NCBI RefSeq assembly: GCF_008831285.2
Contig: NC_045147.1
Location: 3,248,001 to 3,312,000, forward strand
From: Nymphaea colorata
Taxonomy: Eukaryota > Streptophyta > Magnoliopsida > Nymphaeales > Nymphaeaceae
Reading direction: 5' to 3'
DNA: 64,000 nucleotides
The translations under genes and the position numbers were made by a program. Position 1 is the stretch's first letter, and every line of letters begins with the position of its first letter. The notes beneath the pieces were generated by a model. The model worked only from the letters and a program-made list of their open reading frames with translations. It did no database searches and was not told the origin of the DNA. This document shows, one piece after another, positions 1-11,167 of this stretch.

Positions 1-400
1 AGGAGCTGGAGCTGTCGCCGGAGCTCATTGGGTGATGGATGGACAGCCCAAAGCAGCAGCAGCAGCTAACAGGGTTTCCTAGATGAAACCCATCGCTGGC
101 CCGTTGGGGCTAATGAAATATTTTTTTTTGAAAAAAATTAAAGGTTAAAAGTGCAGACAAATATGACGTCCAAACACTTTGACCACACCCGACTCACCTT
201 TGACCTAGGTTGGGTGCGTGTCAAAATAATTCCACCACGTCAGTGCCAAATCGGCAGTGCACCCGCATGCGTGTCGCATTGACGCGCATGCGGCTACCCT
301 TCGGGCGCGTCCAGGTGACTTTGGTCTGTATCATTGTCGGAATATGCCTTTTTTCATTCCTTGTCTAATAGATCTTTTTCAGCAATATGGAGGAAGCTGC
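1..400. other. Non-coding left edge, flank of the copia insertion
   Basis: No coding exon could be supported here. A short CAG-rich stretch lies at about 52-78. On the minus strand an ATG at 28 opens a few serine-rich codons toward the left edge, too short to judge. If the TRAPPC8-like gene to the right is intact, this is part of one of its upstream introns. The last five bases (396-400, GCTGC) are the left target-site duplication of the retrotransposon that follows. Confidence 0.4.
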
Positions 401-684
401 TGTTAAGTTTGTACATATGGATCGGGTCACCCAGACCCAACCCATATGATTCACATGCCCAACACATCATGGGTGGTGGCATACTTGTAAATCTTATTGT
501 TATTTTGTGTATTTTATGATGTACCCTGAATCGTGATTAGTATATAATGATAACAAGAGGCAGACGTCATTTGTTGCTGCTCTCTTTCATCTCTCTCTTG
601 CTTGGACGTGCAGCCCACTTCTCTCTTCCTCCTCTTGCATCTAAGTTCATTCGGTGGTTTGGTATTAGATATCAAAATCTTACA
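401..684 (+). repeat. 5' LTR of the copia element
   Basis: A 284-bp direct repeat with the copy at 5226-5507, bounded by TG and CA. By eye the two copies differ by six substitutions and one 2-bp indel (CT at about 627). It should hold the element's promoter and R/U5 region. Confidence 0.95.
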
Positions 685-696
685 TGGTATCAGAGC
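685..696 (+). other. Primer binding site, initiator methionine tRNA
   Basis: TGGTATCAGAGC directly follows the 5' LTR. It is the standard plant copia primer site complementary to the 3' end of tRNA-iMet, and it fixes the LTR boundary at 684. Confidence 0.9.
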
Positions 697-737
697 AGGT
701 TTTGCCACTGAGAATGTTCGGTAAGAATCTCTAATTT

Positions 738-1006
738 CTGCCCTAATCTTTGTTTCTTTTCTGCCCTAATCCTCAAATCTCTATTTTCTGCCATAATCCC
801 CAAATTTCTGCCCTAACCCTAACCCTTAAATTTTCTGCCCTAATCTTTCCTAATCCTATCATTTACCCTAATCTGCCCTAATCCTTCCATCTGCCCTAAT
901 CTGCCCTAATCCTACCGTCTACCCTAATCTGCCCTAACCCTACCATCTGCCCTAATCCTACTGTCTGCCCTAATCTGCCCTACCGCCAGCCACCTAACCC
1001 TAATCT
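738..1006 (+). repeat. CTGCCCTAATC minisatellite in the copia leader
   Basis: The untranslated leader between primer site and gag is an imperfect array of an 11-bp unit, CTGCCCTAATC, with shorter CCCTAA variants. The core resembles the plant telomere repeat CCCTAAA. Because it is bounded by the primer site and the gag start, it belongs to the transposon and is not a telomere remnant. It may come from replication slippage. Confidence 0.8.
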
Positions 1007-1047
1007 CAAAATTTCTATTTTTCTCATATTTTCTGATTATTGCATTT

Positions 1048-1997
1048 ATGGATCCCCACCGCAATTCCAGCATCTTGTCGTCCAATTTACTCTCCCAACT
1101 TATCTCACAAAAGCTAAATCATACAAATTATTTGACATGGAAACGTCAAATAGTCCCGTTCATCAAGAGTCACCGTTTCTATGGACATCTCAATGGCACC
1201 ATGGCACCACACCTGCGCCACCCGAATGGATTATGCGAGAGGTGAAGAATGCTGCAGGGCAAGTTCAAGAGACTATTGCAGAAATCAACCTTGAATATGA
1301 GATGTGGATGGCTCATGATCAATCTCTCTTTGCTTATATCACCTCCACACTATCAGAGGAAGTTTTGGCGGGTGTTGATGATGATCTTTCAGCACTTGAG
1401 TTGTGGAATGTACTTGCTACCGCATATTCTCAAATATCAGAAGCGAGATTTCTACAACTCAAGAGGCAATTTCAGAATATCAAGCGAGGTACACGTTCAG
1501 TCTTGGAATATATACATGAGATAAAAAATGTTAGTGATCAGCTTACCATCATAGGGCATCCAGTCAGTGACAAGGACAAGGTACAGCAGACTTTGAGTGG
1601 ATTGGGGCCAAAATTTGATGTTTTCTGCACTGCTTTAGAGGTATTGCCTATTCTTCCCTCTTTTGAAGACTTGAAAACAAAGTTGATTCAATATGAAGCA
1701 AGTCGTGTACAACGACATGAATTAGTTCATTCTGGCGGTCACAATGTATTGGTCACTGGGACCCATGCTTTACAAGGAAGTCGTCCAAGAGTTTGGAACT
1801 CACAAGCAGGGATGGGGAGAGGTATCCTTCCTACACCTAACACAAATGCACAAGCAAATGTACCACGAAGGATACCTACTTGTTTTTATTGCAATAAGAG
1901 AGGTCATGTGAAGTCAGAATGTTGGCATAACCCACATAACAAGGGAAAACAGGTCCGGCGTGACAATAAGGCAGCAGGTCATCTGTTTCGAACATGA
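1048..1997 (+). pseudogene. copia gag (nucleocapsid) with one frameshift
   Basis: The ATG at 1048 opens a Gag N-terminus containing NYLTWKRQIVPFIKSH. The frame is lost near 1205-1220 and the protein continues in the frame that runs from about 1137 to 1997. That second part contains the UBN2-type Gag core (about 1290-1700, with LWNVLATAYSQ and FLQLKRQFQNIKRG). It ends with a CX2CX4HX4C zinc knuckle at 1881-1922 (CFYCNKRGHVKSEC). Gag would package element RNA in cytoplasmic particles. The frameshift means full-length Gag is not made from this copy as it stands. The stop at 1995-1997 overlaps the ATG of the following pol segment. Confidence 0.9.
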
Positions 1998-4900
1998 CTG
2001 CGACATCGAACATTTCCCCTGATGTGCAACAGATTCTAATGACAGCGTTGTCTAAAATCAATGTCAAGCAAAATGAGGAAGGACAATGGTATGTGGATTC
2101 TGGTGCTGCAGCTCATGTAACTGGTGACGCAGGTAAGCTTTCTAGTGCTCTCTCTTATTTAGCGAAAGACTCAGTTGTCACAGGAGATGGTTCCCATCAC
2201 AAAATATCACATATTGGAAATGCACACTTATCCATGGCTCATTCCTCAATACCTTTAAAGAATGTTCTTGTTGTTCCAAATGTCAACAAAAATATCATTT
2301 ATGTGTCAAAGCTTATTGATGATACTCATTCCTCTGTTGAGTTTACTCCTTCTTTTGTTTATGTTAAGGATGCTCGAACCAAGAAGACATTCGTTGAGGG
2401 TGTTCGCAAAGGAGACATGTACGTCATTGAAGAAGCTCCAAAAGTGTCTAAGTCTTGTGTTTCAGATTCATCCTTTCCCAGTCGTAGTGAAGTCAATATC
2501 ACAGAGTATGATATGCCATCTCTTTGGCACGGTCGTTTAGCACACTGTAGTCGGTCTTTCATTCAAAGTCTTGTTGCAGACGGACTATTACAAAAGTCCA
2601 GTCTAAGTCCTGTCATATTTGTAAGAGCCATGCTCTTCCTTTTCAATCAATAAATAAGCGAGCTTCGAAGTTATTTGACACCATTTATTCTGATGTTTGG
2701 GGGCCTGCTCCTATTTCTTCCTCTTCTGGGAGTAAATATTATGTTGTTTTCATTGATTCTTATTCTCGTTACACTTGGATCCACTTCATGAAAAACAAAT
2801 TAGAAGTTTTCCGCTTGTTCACCCAATTCCACGCCTTGGTCCAAAACAAATACTCTAGTAATATCGTGCATTTCCAATGTGATGGTGGTGGTGAGTTCAT
2901 TTCAAATGAATTTACTGAGTACTTACTAAATCATGGGATCACTAGACAAATTTCCTGTCCTCACACACCACAACAGAATGGTATTGCTGAAAGAAAACAT
3001 AGGCACATAGTTGAAAGTGCTCTCAGTTTGATGCATAACACTGATGTGCCCATGACTTTATGGACTGAAGCCTTCCATACTGCTGTTCATGTTATTAATC
3101 GACTGCCACTATCCATGCTTGAAGGAAAATCTCCATTCTTTATTTTACATCAAGAACAATCAAATTATGATGAGCTACGTGTTTTTAGATGCATCTGTTT
3201 CATGTTGATGTTTCTTTGAGAAATAAGTTTCAAGATCGAGCTGTCATGTGTAGATTTGTGGGTTATGTAGAAAATTATAAAGGCTATCGCTGTTACAATC
3301 CAAAAACTGGACGTGTGCATATTTCACGACATGTTGTTTTTGATGAGCTCAGGTTGAAGGATATCAAGGAGCCACATGCAACACTTAATGTTAGAAATGA
3401 TGTATATGACTCATGGATGAATGTTGAAATATTAGACCAAAGAGCTTATACACACCAGGCACAAAGTGACAAAACTATTGATGAGCCCGAGACAGACCTA
3501 ATCGGTTTTCAGGAATAGTGTATAATCGACGATCAGTTCCAGTTGATCCAGAAACTGCCACTACTTGTCCACGTAGATCAAAATGTGTGCGGCACCCTAT
3601 TGATAGATGGGTAAGTTATGGTAATTTCTCTTTGGATTTTTAGCTCTTCATGACATAATTGAACAAAAAGGTGGAGCTAAAATGCTATGAGCAAGCGTGC
3701 AAAAGCAAACATTGGATCGAGGCCATGAATGAAGAAATGGTTGCCTTAAATGAATGTCAAACATGGAAGATTGTTCCTCGTCCAGATGGTAAGAATGTAG
3801 TGGGCTCAAAATGGGTTTATAGACTCAAGTATAAACCTGATGGGAGCATTGATAGATATAAGGCTCGACTCGTGGCTAGAGGCTTCACTCAGCAGTACGG
3901 GGAAGATTATGATGAGACTTTCAGTCCAGTCATCAAGATGGGAACGATCCATGTTATCATCTCTCTTGCTGTCTCATATGGTTGGAATTTATATCACTTG
4001 GATGTTAAAAATGCTTTTCTTCATGACTTTCTAAAGGAAGAAGTTTGTATGGAACAACCTCCAGGATATGTTTCCAATGATCCAACCAAATGGGTGTGCA
4101 AATTACAAAAATCACTGTATGGGCTTAAGCAAGCATCTCGTTCATGGTTCGATAGATTTTCCCTCCATATACAACAGGCTGGTTTCCTCAGAAGTTCACT
4201 TGATCGTTCCTTATTCATCTATCATTCAGGTGAAGTTACCACTTGGCTACTTATATATGTAGATGACATAGTTTTTACTTGAAACTCTTCATGTCATATA
4301 TCCCATGTTAAGGAGGTATTGCAACAAGAATTCAAGATGAAGGATCTCGTATGGTATTTCTTGGATGTTGAGCTTGATAGAAAATGTGGCACATTAACCC
4401 TTACACAACATAAATACACTCTTGATATTTTGGATAAGGTAGATATGACAAGTTGCAAGCCCATAAATACACATAGTGTTCTCAATACAAAATTAAATGC
4501 ATCTTATGGGAGTGATGCATACCCAAATCCTAGTTTCTATCGGAGTATAGTTGGCATGTTGCAATATCTCACTTTTACACACCCATACATAGTATATGCT
4601 GTGAATCAAGTCTCTCAGTTTATGCATGCACCCACAGAAGGGCATATGGATGCTACCAAACGTATTTTGCGTTATCTTAAAACTACTCTTGGGGATGGAC
4701 TCATTTACACAAGACAGTCAACTGTTTTACATGGCCACAACATTTCCACTTATACTGATGCAGATTGGGCAGGTGATCCAGACGATAGACGATCGGTTTC
4801 CGGTTATTGTCTCTTCCTTGATTCCAATCTTATTTGTTGGAGTAGCAGGAAACAGCGTGCAATTGCCAGATCTAGCACTGAGGCAGAATATAGGGCAATG

Positions 4901-5231
4901 GCTGCAGGCACCGTTGAAGCTTCATGGTTACGTCATCTGCTTGGGGAACTTTCTCTTCCCATTGCTCAGTCATCTCTATTTTGTGACAACCAAAGCGCGA
5001 TCAAGATTGCCTTCAATCCTGTTCTACATAATCGCACTAAGCATATAGAGATTTGATCAACACTTCATTCGTCAAAAGGTTGCGGAAGATGAGATTGTTC
5101 CCACTTATATATCTACGTCTGAACAAGTGGCTGATCTTTTTACCAAGGGACTCACAAGGCACCATTTCTGGGAATTGAAAAACAAGTTGTGCATGATCAA
5201 ATCCCATGCACAACTTGAGGGGGGCTGTTAA
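1994..5231 (+). pseudogene. copia pol: protease, integrase, reverse transcriptase, RNase H; disrupted
   Basis: Segments in order: 1994-2653 holds the aspartic protease site WYVDSGAAAHVTGD and the start of the pre-integrase domain (WHGRLAHCS). After a shift near 2605 the frame to 3219 carries the integrase zinc finger (HICKSHALP) and core (SDVWGP, CDGGGEF, PHTPQQNGIAERKH). After another shift 3189-3518 carries the integrase C-terminal region (KGYRCYNPKTGR). 3659-4282 is reverse transcriptase (KARLVARGFTQ, LYGLKQASRSW, YVDDIVFT) ending in an in-frame stop. 4319-5056 continues RT and then RNase H (TDADWAGD, SSTEAEYR, CDNQSA). The reading would resume in another frame and stop just inside the 3' LTR. 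All catalytic motifs remain, but no single ORF does, so the copy is defective unless helped in trans. Confidence 0.9.
5217..5224 (+). other. Polypurine tract
   Basis: GAGGGGGG lies one base before the 3' LTR and would prime plus-strand DNA synthesis. Just upstream, 5186-5195 and 5205-5214 form a perfect 10-bp inverted repeat (GTTGTGCATG / CATGCACAAC) with a 9-base loop. Confidence 0.85.
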
Positions 5232-5507
5232 GTTTGTACATATGGATCGGGTCACCCAGACCCGACCCATATGATCCACACGCCCAACACATCATGGGCG
5301 GTGGCATACTTGTAAATGTTATTGTTATTTTGTGTATTTTATGATGTACCCTAAATCGTGATTAGTATATAATGATAACAAGAGGCAGACGTCATTTGTT
5401 GCTGCTCTCTTTCATCTCTCTCTTGCTTGGACGTGCAGCCCACTTCTCTTCCTCCTCTTGCATCTAAGTTCATTCGGTGGTTTGGTATTAGATATCAAAA
5501 TCTTACA
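5226..5507 (+). repeat. 3' LTR of the copia element
   Basis: A 282-bp copy of 401-684, bounded TGTTAAG...CTTACA and followed by the GCTGC target duplication at 5508-5512. It is about 98% identical to the 5' LTR by manual comparison. Confidence 0.95.
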
Positions 5508-5512
5508 GCTGC

Positions 5513-5986
5513 AAGTAGATCTTTTCAAGTCGTTCTATAAATAGCGAATCCTAGGTTGTCTAGAGTAGGATCATTGCACATGTCCTTTATTTCAGCAAGT
5601 CTTTGATCTTATAGTATTAAACATAAAAATTTGTGCAATTAGAATAGATCAAAACTATGCTTGGCACTGTACTTCCCATTTTCTTTGTTGGGTTTTTTGT
5701 CTGTGCACAAGGTCACAAAAAATGAAAGAAATGCAAGATGCAGATAGCATGATAGGTTGGAGTTGTTATTTCTCATGTAATTATGACTTATGAGTATGCT
5801 ATGACTGGAGCAAGTAATATTTTTTCCTCCTTGCTAATATGGTGCATGCACTATGTACAGTTACATCTACATGCTGAACTTATTGAACATATGAATTGTA
5901 TGTAAGATGTTTCCTGCAAAAACATAAACATAAACATATGCATGAGCAGGAAACCCAGAAACATCTCTGATTTGCATTATTTTCAG
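5513..5986 (+). other. Intron sequence upstream of the first visible TRAPPC8 exon
   Basis: AT-rich, with stops in all frames. It ends in a pyrimidine-rich acceptor (TTATTTTCAG) at 5986. No exon upstream of it could be identified inside the window, so this intron would span at least 1-5986 including the retrotransposon, or the gene is truncated at its 5' side. Confidence 0.6.
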
Positions 5987-8900
5987 GTGGAACTAAACGT
6001 TACTCCAAAGATACCTGGAATTCTAAAGATAGTTGGGGTAAGATGGACACTGTCAGGTTCTGTTGTTGGGCACCGTGTCTTTGATTCTGAGTTGGCAGAG
6101 AAGAGAGGGGACAAAGCAAGACAGAATCTGATCTCATGGGATCATAAACTAAAGTTTATTGTGCTCAAGGTGACTTGTGTACACCAATATCTGTCAAGTT
6201 TTCCTTTTCAGAGAACTAACTGAAGCATGTGTCTTGCTGTCAGAGTCTGCCAAAACTTGTTGGTTGTATTCACAACATTCCTCAAGAGGCATATAAAGGA
6301 GAGTTGCATCGCCTCATATTGGAGTTATCAAATGTTTCAAAATCACCTGTAAAAGTATGACTTGGCAAAGCCTTTTTCTCTTCTCTCTTAAAGTAATTCC
6401 ATATGATAGAGTCCTGAAATGTTTCTTTCAGTCTACAGTTAAAAAGCTTTTAGCATATAACAATTTTTTTTTCCTAAGATGATAAGCATGCTAATAACTT
6501 TAGTTTCTACTGAAGAACTTAAAGGTGGCCATCAGCAACCCTAGATTGATCATTCCTGGAAGAGAGAAGGATTTGGACTTGGATTTCCCTTGTTGTCTTC
6601 AAACTTTAACTATCCCGGATGAAAATAATGCTACAGAGATAGTCATGAATTCATCGAAGAATTCCATGTATATTTTCCTGAAGGTAATATGATTTGGTTA
6701 ATAAGATAAGTTCTTAGATACGCAAATTTTCTTTATTCATATCACAATTATCAATTTAGTTGTACACATTTAATTTTTATGTGAAGGGTGCTACTGTTGA
6801 AGGTCTAAAGAGTTTTCGTTGGCCACTTTGGTTTCATGCAAGCATGGTTGGAAGCATATCCTTGGACTTGTCGGTGTACTATGAAATGGAAAACCCATCA
6901 GATGAGATGGGCTTTAGAACTCTGCGGATGCACTACAGTTTGGAGGTTTGATCTTGTGATTTTCTCCCTAATTTACTTCGTTTGCTTTGTCCTTTTTTTT
7001 AGCATACAGTAGATCACTAACTCTTGTGTTGAAGACTTTGTAACTTTTATTTTATGGTTACTTTTCCTAGTAAAATATGTTCACCATGATATTTTGTTGA
7101 CCCTTAACATGCATATTGTCATGCTTTTGAAGAGGGATCTGATTAATATTTTTGTTAAGTTTTTTTGACATCATCACTGATATCTCCCAAAATTTGAAAA
7201 TATCTTGATATTATCTACGTTTTAGAAGTAATCAAGAGTAACAGCAACATATTGTGAAATTTGAAGATAGTCTAAAAAACATATGAGATCCTATTCTTTC
7301 AATAATATCACACAGTATTTTGGCAATTTTCTTCGGGAAACTCATTCTATATATTTAAAATGTAGCTTCTATTCTTATTTCTTCTTTATATTTTAGAATC
7401 TCTTTTAATTGTTTCTTTGTATTTTTGAAAGAAAAGAATGCTAAAATTCCATGTTCCCTCAGTTTTCTGTTATTTTTTTTCTTTTCACAAGTTTCTTAGT
7501 TATCTGTTATTCTTTCTATTTTCTCAAGTTTCATAGCTTTATTATTTTTTCTGAGAAAGATCATACTTTGAGAAAAGGATTCCATGATGAACCTTGCCAA
7601 GGATATGATTATGCTTGTTGTTGCTGCGTAAGGCTGTATAGTGTTCCTCCACAATCTATCGGAACTCTGGTGTTGGTATCATAGAGATGATATTGTGTCA
7701 GTATATAAGAGAGTACTTTATGATATCTTCAAGCATTTACCCAAAAATTAGGGGAAGCTATTATTTGGTGTCTATGAAAGTTTAAAGGAAAGATAATCAT
7801 TCCAATGATCGATATTGTACGTGTCCTAGAGGATATGATGAAAATACATTTTTTTGTAGTCTAGAGATTTAGTCAAGTCCTGGGAGGTTTAAACAGATTA
7901 AATGCTAAAAAAACTGGTTGGTTTTATCTAAAACTGAGTTGCTATATCCAAGTTTGTAAAATAAATTAAGATATTGAAGGATGTTATCTGAGTTACAAAT
8001 CCACTGTTATAGTATGCCTGTAACTCATAACAAGTGAATTTTAACGATATGAAATTCTTAATCAGATATATGATTTGTGTCGTACAATGTTAAGTAAACA
8101 GTAATGACTCAATTAAAAAATCAAAATTTACTAGCACACTCGTACTACATGTAAGAGGTTTTCCTTTCAAAGGAAACTTTTTCCTCTATAAAAGCAATTT
8201 CAAAGTTTGGAGTATCCAGTTGGGAACTCATAGCCCAAAATATATGCTTCTGGACAGCAAAACATATATTTAAATATGAAGAATCAGTTCAGCAACTGTA
8301 TTCATTTAGATTCTTGTCAAATTACGTGTTGAAATGGAATCATCGTCAAACCTGCTAATTGAAAAGGAGGCATGATAGTATTAGTAGCAACAATTAGTCA
8401 ATTCAATCACACCATTTATGTGATATAGAGAAATCCAAAACAATAACTATTTTCTCTTTTATAGACATATTACTGTGCTATTTAAACGTCTTGCATGTGA
8501 AATGTACACCGTGTAGATAACAACTTTTATAGGTCCCAAAATAAATGATTGCACATTCCTCAAAAACAATTACATGACTCCATTGCAGGCTCCAAAACCT
8601 ATTTGTACTACAGTCACCACTGTGGCTACAACATGGCTCCAAAATTCTCCTCGCGATTCTAAGGGAGAGACCAAAATCAAGATGATGGACTTGAAAGATG
8701 ATAAAAATGTAATAGAATGAGAATTAATTATTAATATCTGACATAGAAAGGTTCAAATTGCTAAAGATGACTATGCTATTGGTCAGGATAGCATAACATC
8801 TACAGTTCTACTTAATCAAATTTCTTGCGGTAAGTAGCAATGTTTTAAAACCCAGTGACTTGGGACTTGACTCGGCTGTTCTCGACTTGTGACTCAGCAG

Positions 8901-11134
8901 GTCAACTTGGTGACTCGGAGTGGGTTATGTTAACCTCTTTTTTAAAAAAAAAAACTATAAAAATTGTCTTTTAAACATAACAAGTTTGTAAAATGACTTA
9001 CTTTCACTTACATGATTCAAAGAAAAGTCACAACTAAGTTCATCCTCAACGAATTGTTGCAATTTAGCATGTTGAATGCAAAAACATTAAGAAAACTCAA
9101 TCAATTTTGTTAATATTTCTTGACTTTAACAAACTGAACTTGTATTTTAATAAAGTAACAAAGAGAACTTATATCTTAACATGTATCAACCATAAACAGC
9201 AATAAATATTGAAAAATGAAGTAAACTGAGTCAACCTACTGTGCTGACTCGTTAGGGGGTCGAGCCGAGCCGAGCCGAGTCACTGGGTTGACTCAGTGAG
9301 TTTTTAAATATTGGTAAGTAGTGAATCTCGTCAGCTGCACAGATGTAGGAGTCTGATCCTATTGTATCTGGACTAAGAAGCACCAGAAGCATGGACCATT
9401 TTCCATTTTAATTGTCCTGTTTGTTACTACTTGCTAGTTTAGAGTGTTAAGTTTCTTGGTGGTCTGATGCTCAATGTGGTCATATTCACGATGAAGCTGA
9501 TAGCTTTCCAATTACTTTTCACAGTTTCTTTCTGTCGTATCTTAATCTTTTTTACTTCACAACAGAAGTCATCTAATGATCATTGACTAATTTCTGGAAG
9601 ATGTGATTATAGCTGGTACCAGTTCAAGTTTTTCTGGCATCTTCTGTGCAGGTACTTCCATCTTTAGATGTCTCATTCCAGATAATTCGCTCTCCATCAA
9701 GATTAGATGAATTTCTTGTGCGAATGGATGTGGTGAACAATAGTCGGACCAACAGCTTCTGGCTTCATCAAGTATCGGTTGTTGGAGATCACTTCTATCT
9801 TTCATCATTATCATCACATATTTTGGAGGATGAGAAGGAACATGGATCACCAAATTCTAGTCACATTGATAAGATAGATATTGGTCAACATAAATCGATC
9901 TGTCCTGGACAGATGTTGCCTGATGGTCAAAAAGCATCTCAGTTATTTAAGATTGTTGTATGCACTCTAATCTTTGCTTTTAATGTTTTTATGTATGAAT
10001 GCTCATGTTATTTATGTTTATAATGGGTTAATGATATCTGGATGTTGGTAGGCTGAAGTTCAACCTGATTAAATCAGCTTCTGTGTTGCAATTGGACCTA
10101 GTTTTATTTAGAAACAATGCTGCAATTAGTATGTGCTTTTCATATAAGAGTGTTTTTTGTTTAAATGAGTGATTTTGCTCTGCAAGATCAATCTGGATTG
10201 TTTGCTGGAAGACTTCTTGTATTGTTGATTTTTGTTAACTCACTTGTCTTAGTTGTTGGCTGTTACTTCCAGGAAAGTCAAACATTTATTTCCTCTTCTG
10301 CATTGGACAAAGAGCATGGTAGATTTCATCCATGCTCTAGTAGTGCGCACCAGATTTATGTCTCGAATTCACCTCTTTCTGATTTCCACCTTTATGAGAG
10401 ATCCAGCGAGGAAAACAAATCATGCCCGGTAATATGTCAAGCTACTTAAGTGATTTTGGTTACTTTGTTATAGTGGCTAATGGAGAATGATTTTTATTAT
10501 TAGATGTTCGTTTTCATTTGTTATTTGGGCATTTAAGATCACAGAATAATTGTTAACAATTCATCATTGCTTGCATATTTTTTAAACTTCCATGCCCGGG
10601 CAATAGTCTGACACAAGTCATAAATTCATGAGTAGGTCACATACAGTTAAAAACACAATTCTAGTGGGATCTAAAATGACAACTAGGTGATATCTGTTTC
10701 ATTAGTTTATTTCTGTGCTTTTATGCTTAATCTAGGAGCCACTTGTATATATAAAAGCCATGTTCTGACCTCCAAATTTGGTTATACCATTTTGACTTCT
10801 AAAAAAGGGTTACACCATCATTGTCGTGTCTATCTTTCTTGTTGAATTATTAAACATTCAATGAGGATGAGGGTTGTAAGAATTTGTAAAAGCTAGAATC
10901 TTAGTACAAAGAATATGTAGACCAAGTAAACACTAAAATTATATGGACTGATTTATGGGCTGTCCGATCAACTTGATTGATGGTTTACTAGGTATTATGT
11001 GTAAAGTTTTTTCAGAATTGCAGTTCACCTTTTTGAAAAAGTAACTTGACACGACATTTTATAGATTATCCATCAAGTTGGTCAGATGGCTCATAATCAA
11101 TACAGTCTTATTATGGTCCCGACATAAGGTTTTC

Positions 11135-11167
<33 letters not shown>

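Larger units (their letters stand above)
401..5507 (+). mobile_element. Ty1/copia LTR retrotransposon, complete ends, decayed coding region
   Basis: Two near-identical LTRs begin TGTTAAG and end CTTACA. They are followed by an initiator-Met-tRNA primer site and preceded by a purine tract, and GCTGC is duplicated at 396-400 and 5508-5512. The internal order is gag, protease, integrase, reverse transcriptase, RNase H, which is the copia order (integrase before RT). The element is about 5.1 kb, a usual size for plant copia. The coding region changes frame several times (near 1210, 1990, 2605 and 3200, and at the end of RNase H) and carries stops (for example just after YVDDIVFT at about 4280), so it cannot make one polyprotein. 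It lies immediately upstream of the first visible TRAPPC8 exon and probably inside one of its introns. Confidence 0.95.

Noticed and set aside
1-28. Start of a minus-strand gene at the left edge (MSSGDSSS)
   Set aside because: Only nine codons are visible before the edge; composition alone cannot support a gene.
738-1006. Interstitial telomere scar
   Set aside because: The CCCTAA words are interrupted by CTG and lie exactly between primer site and gag of a retrotransposon, so they are part of its leader.
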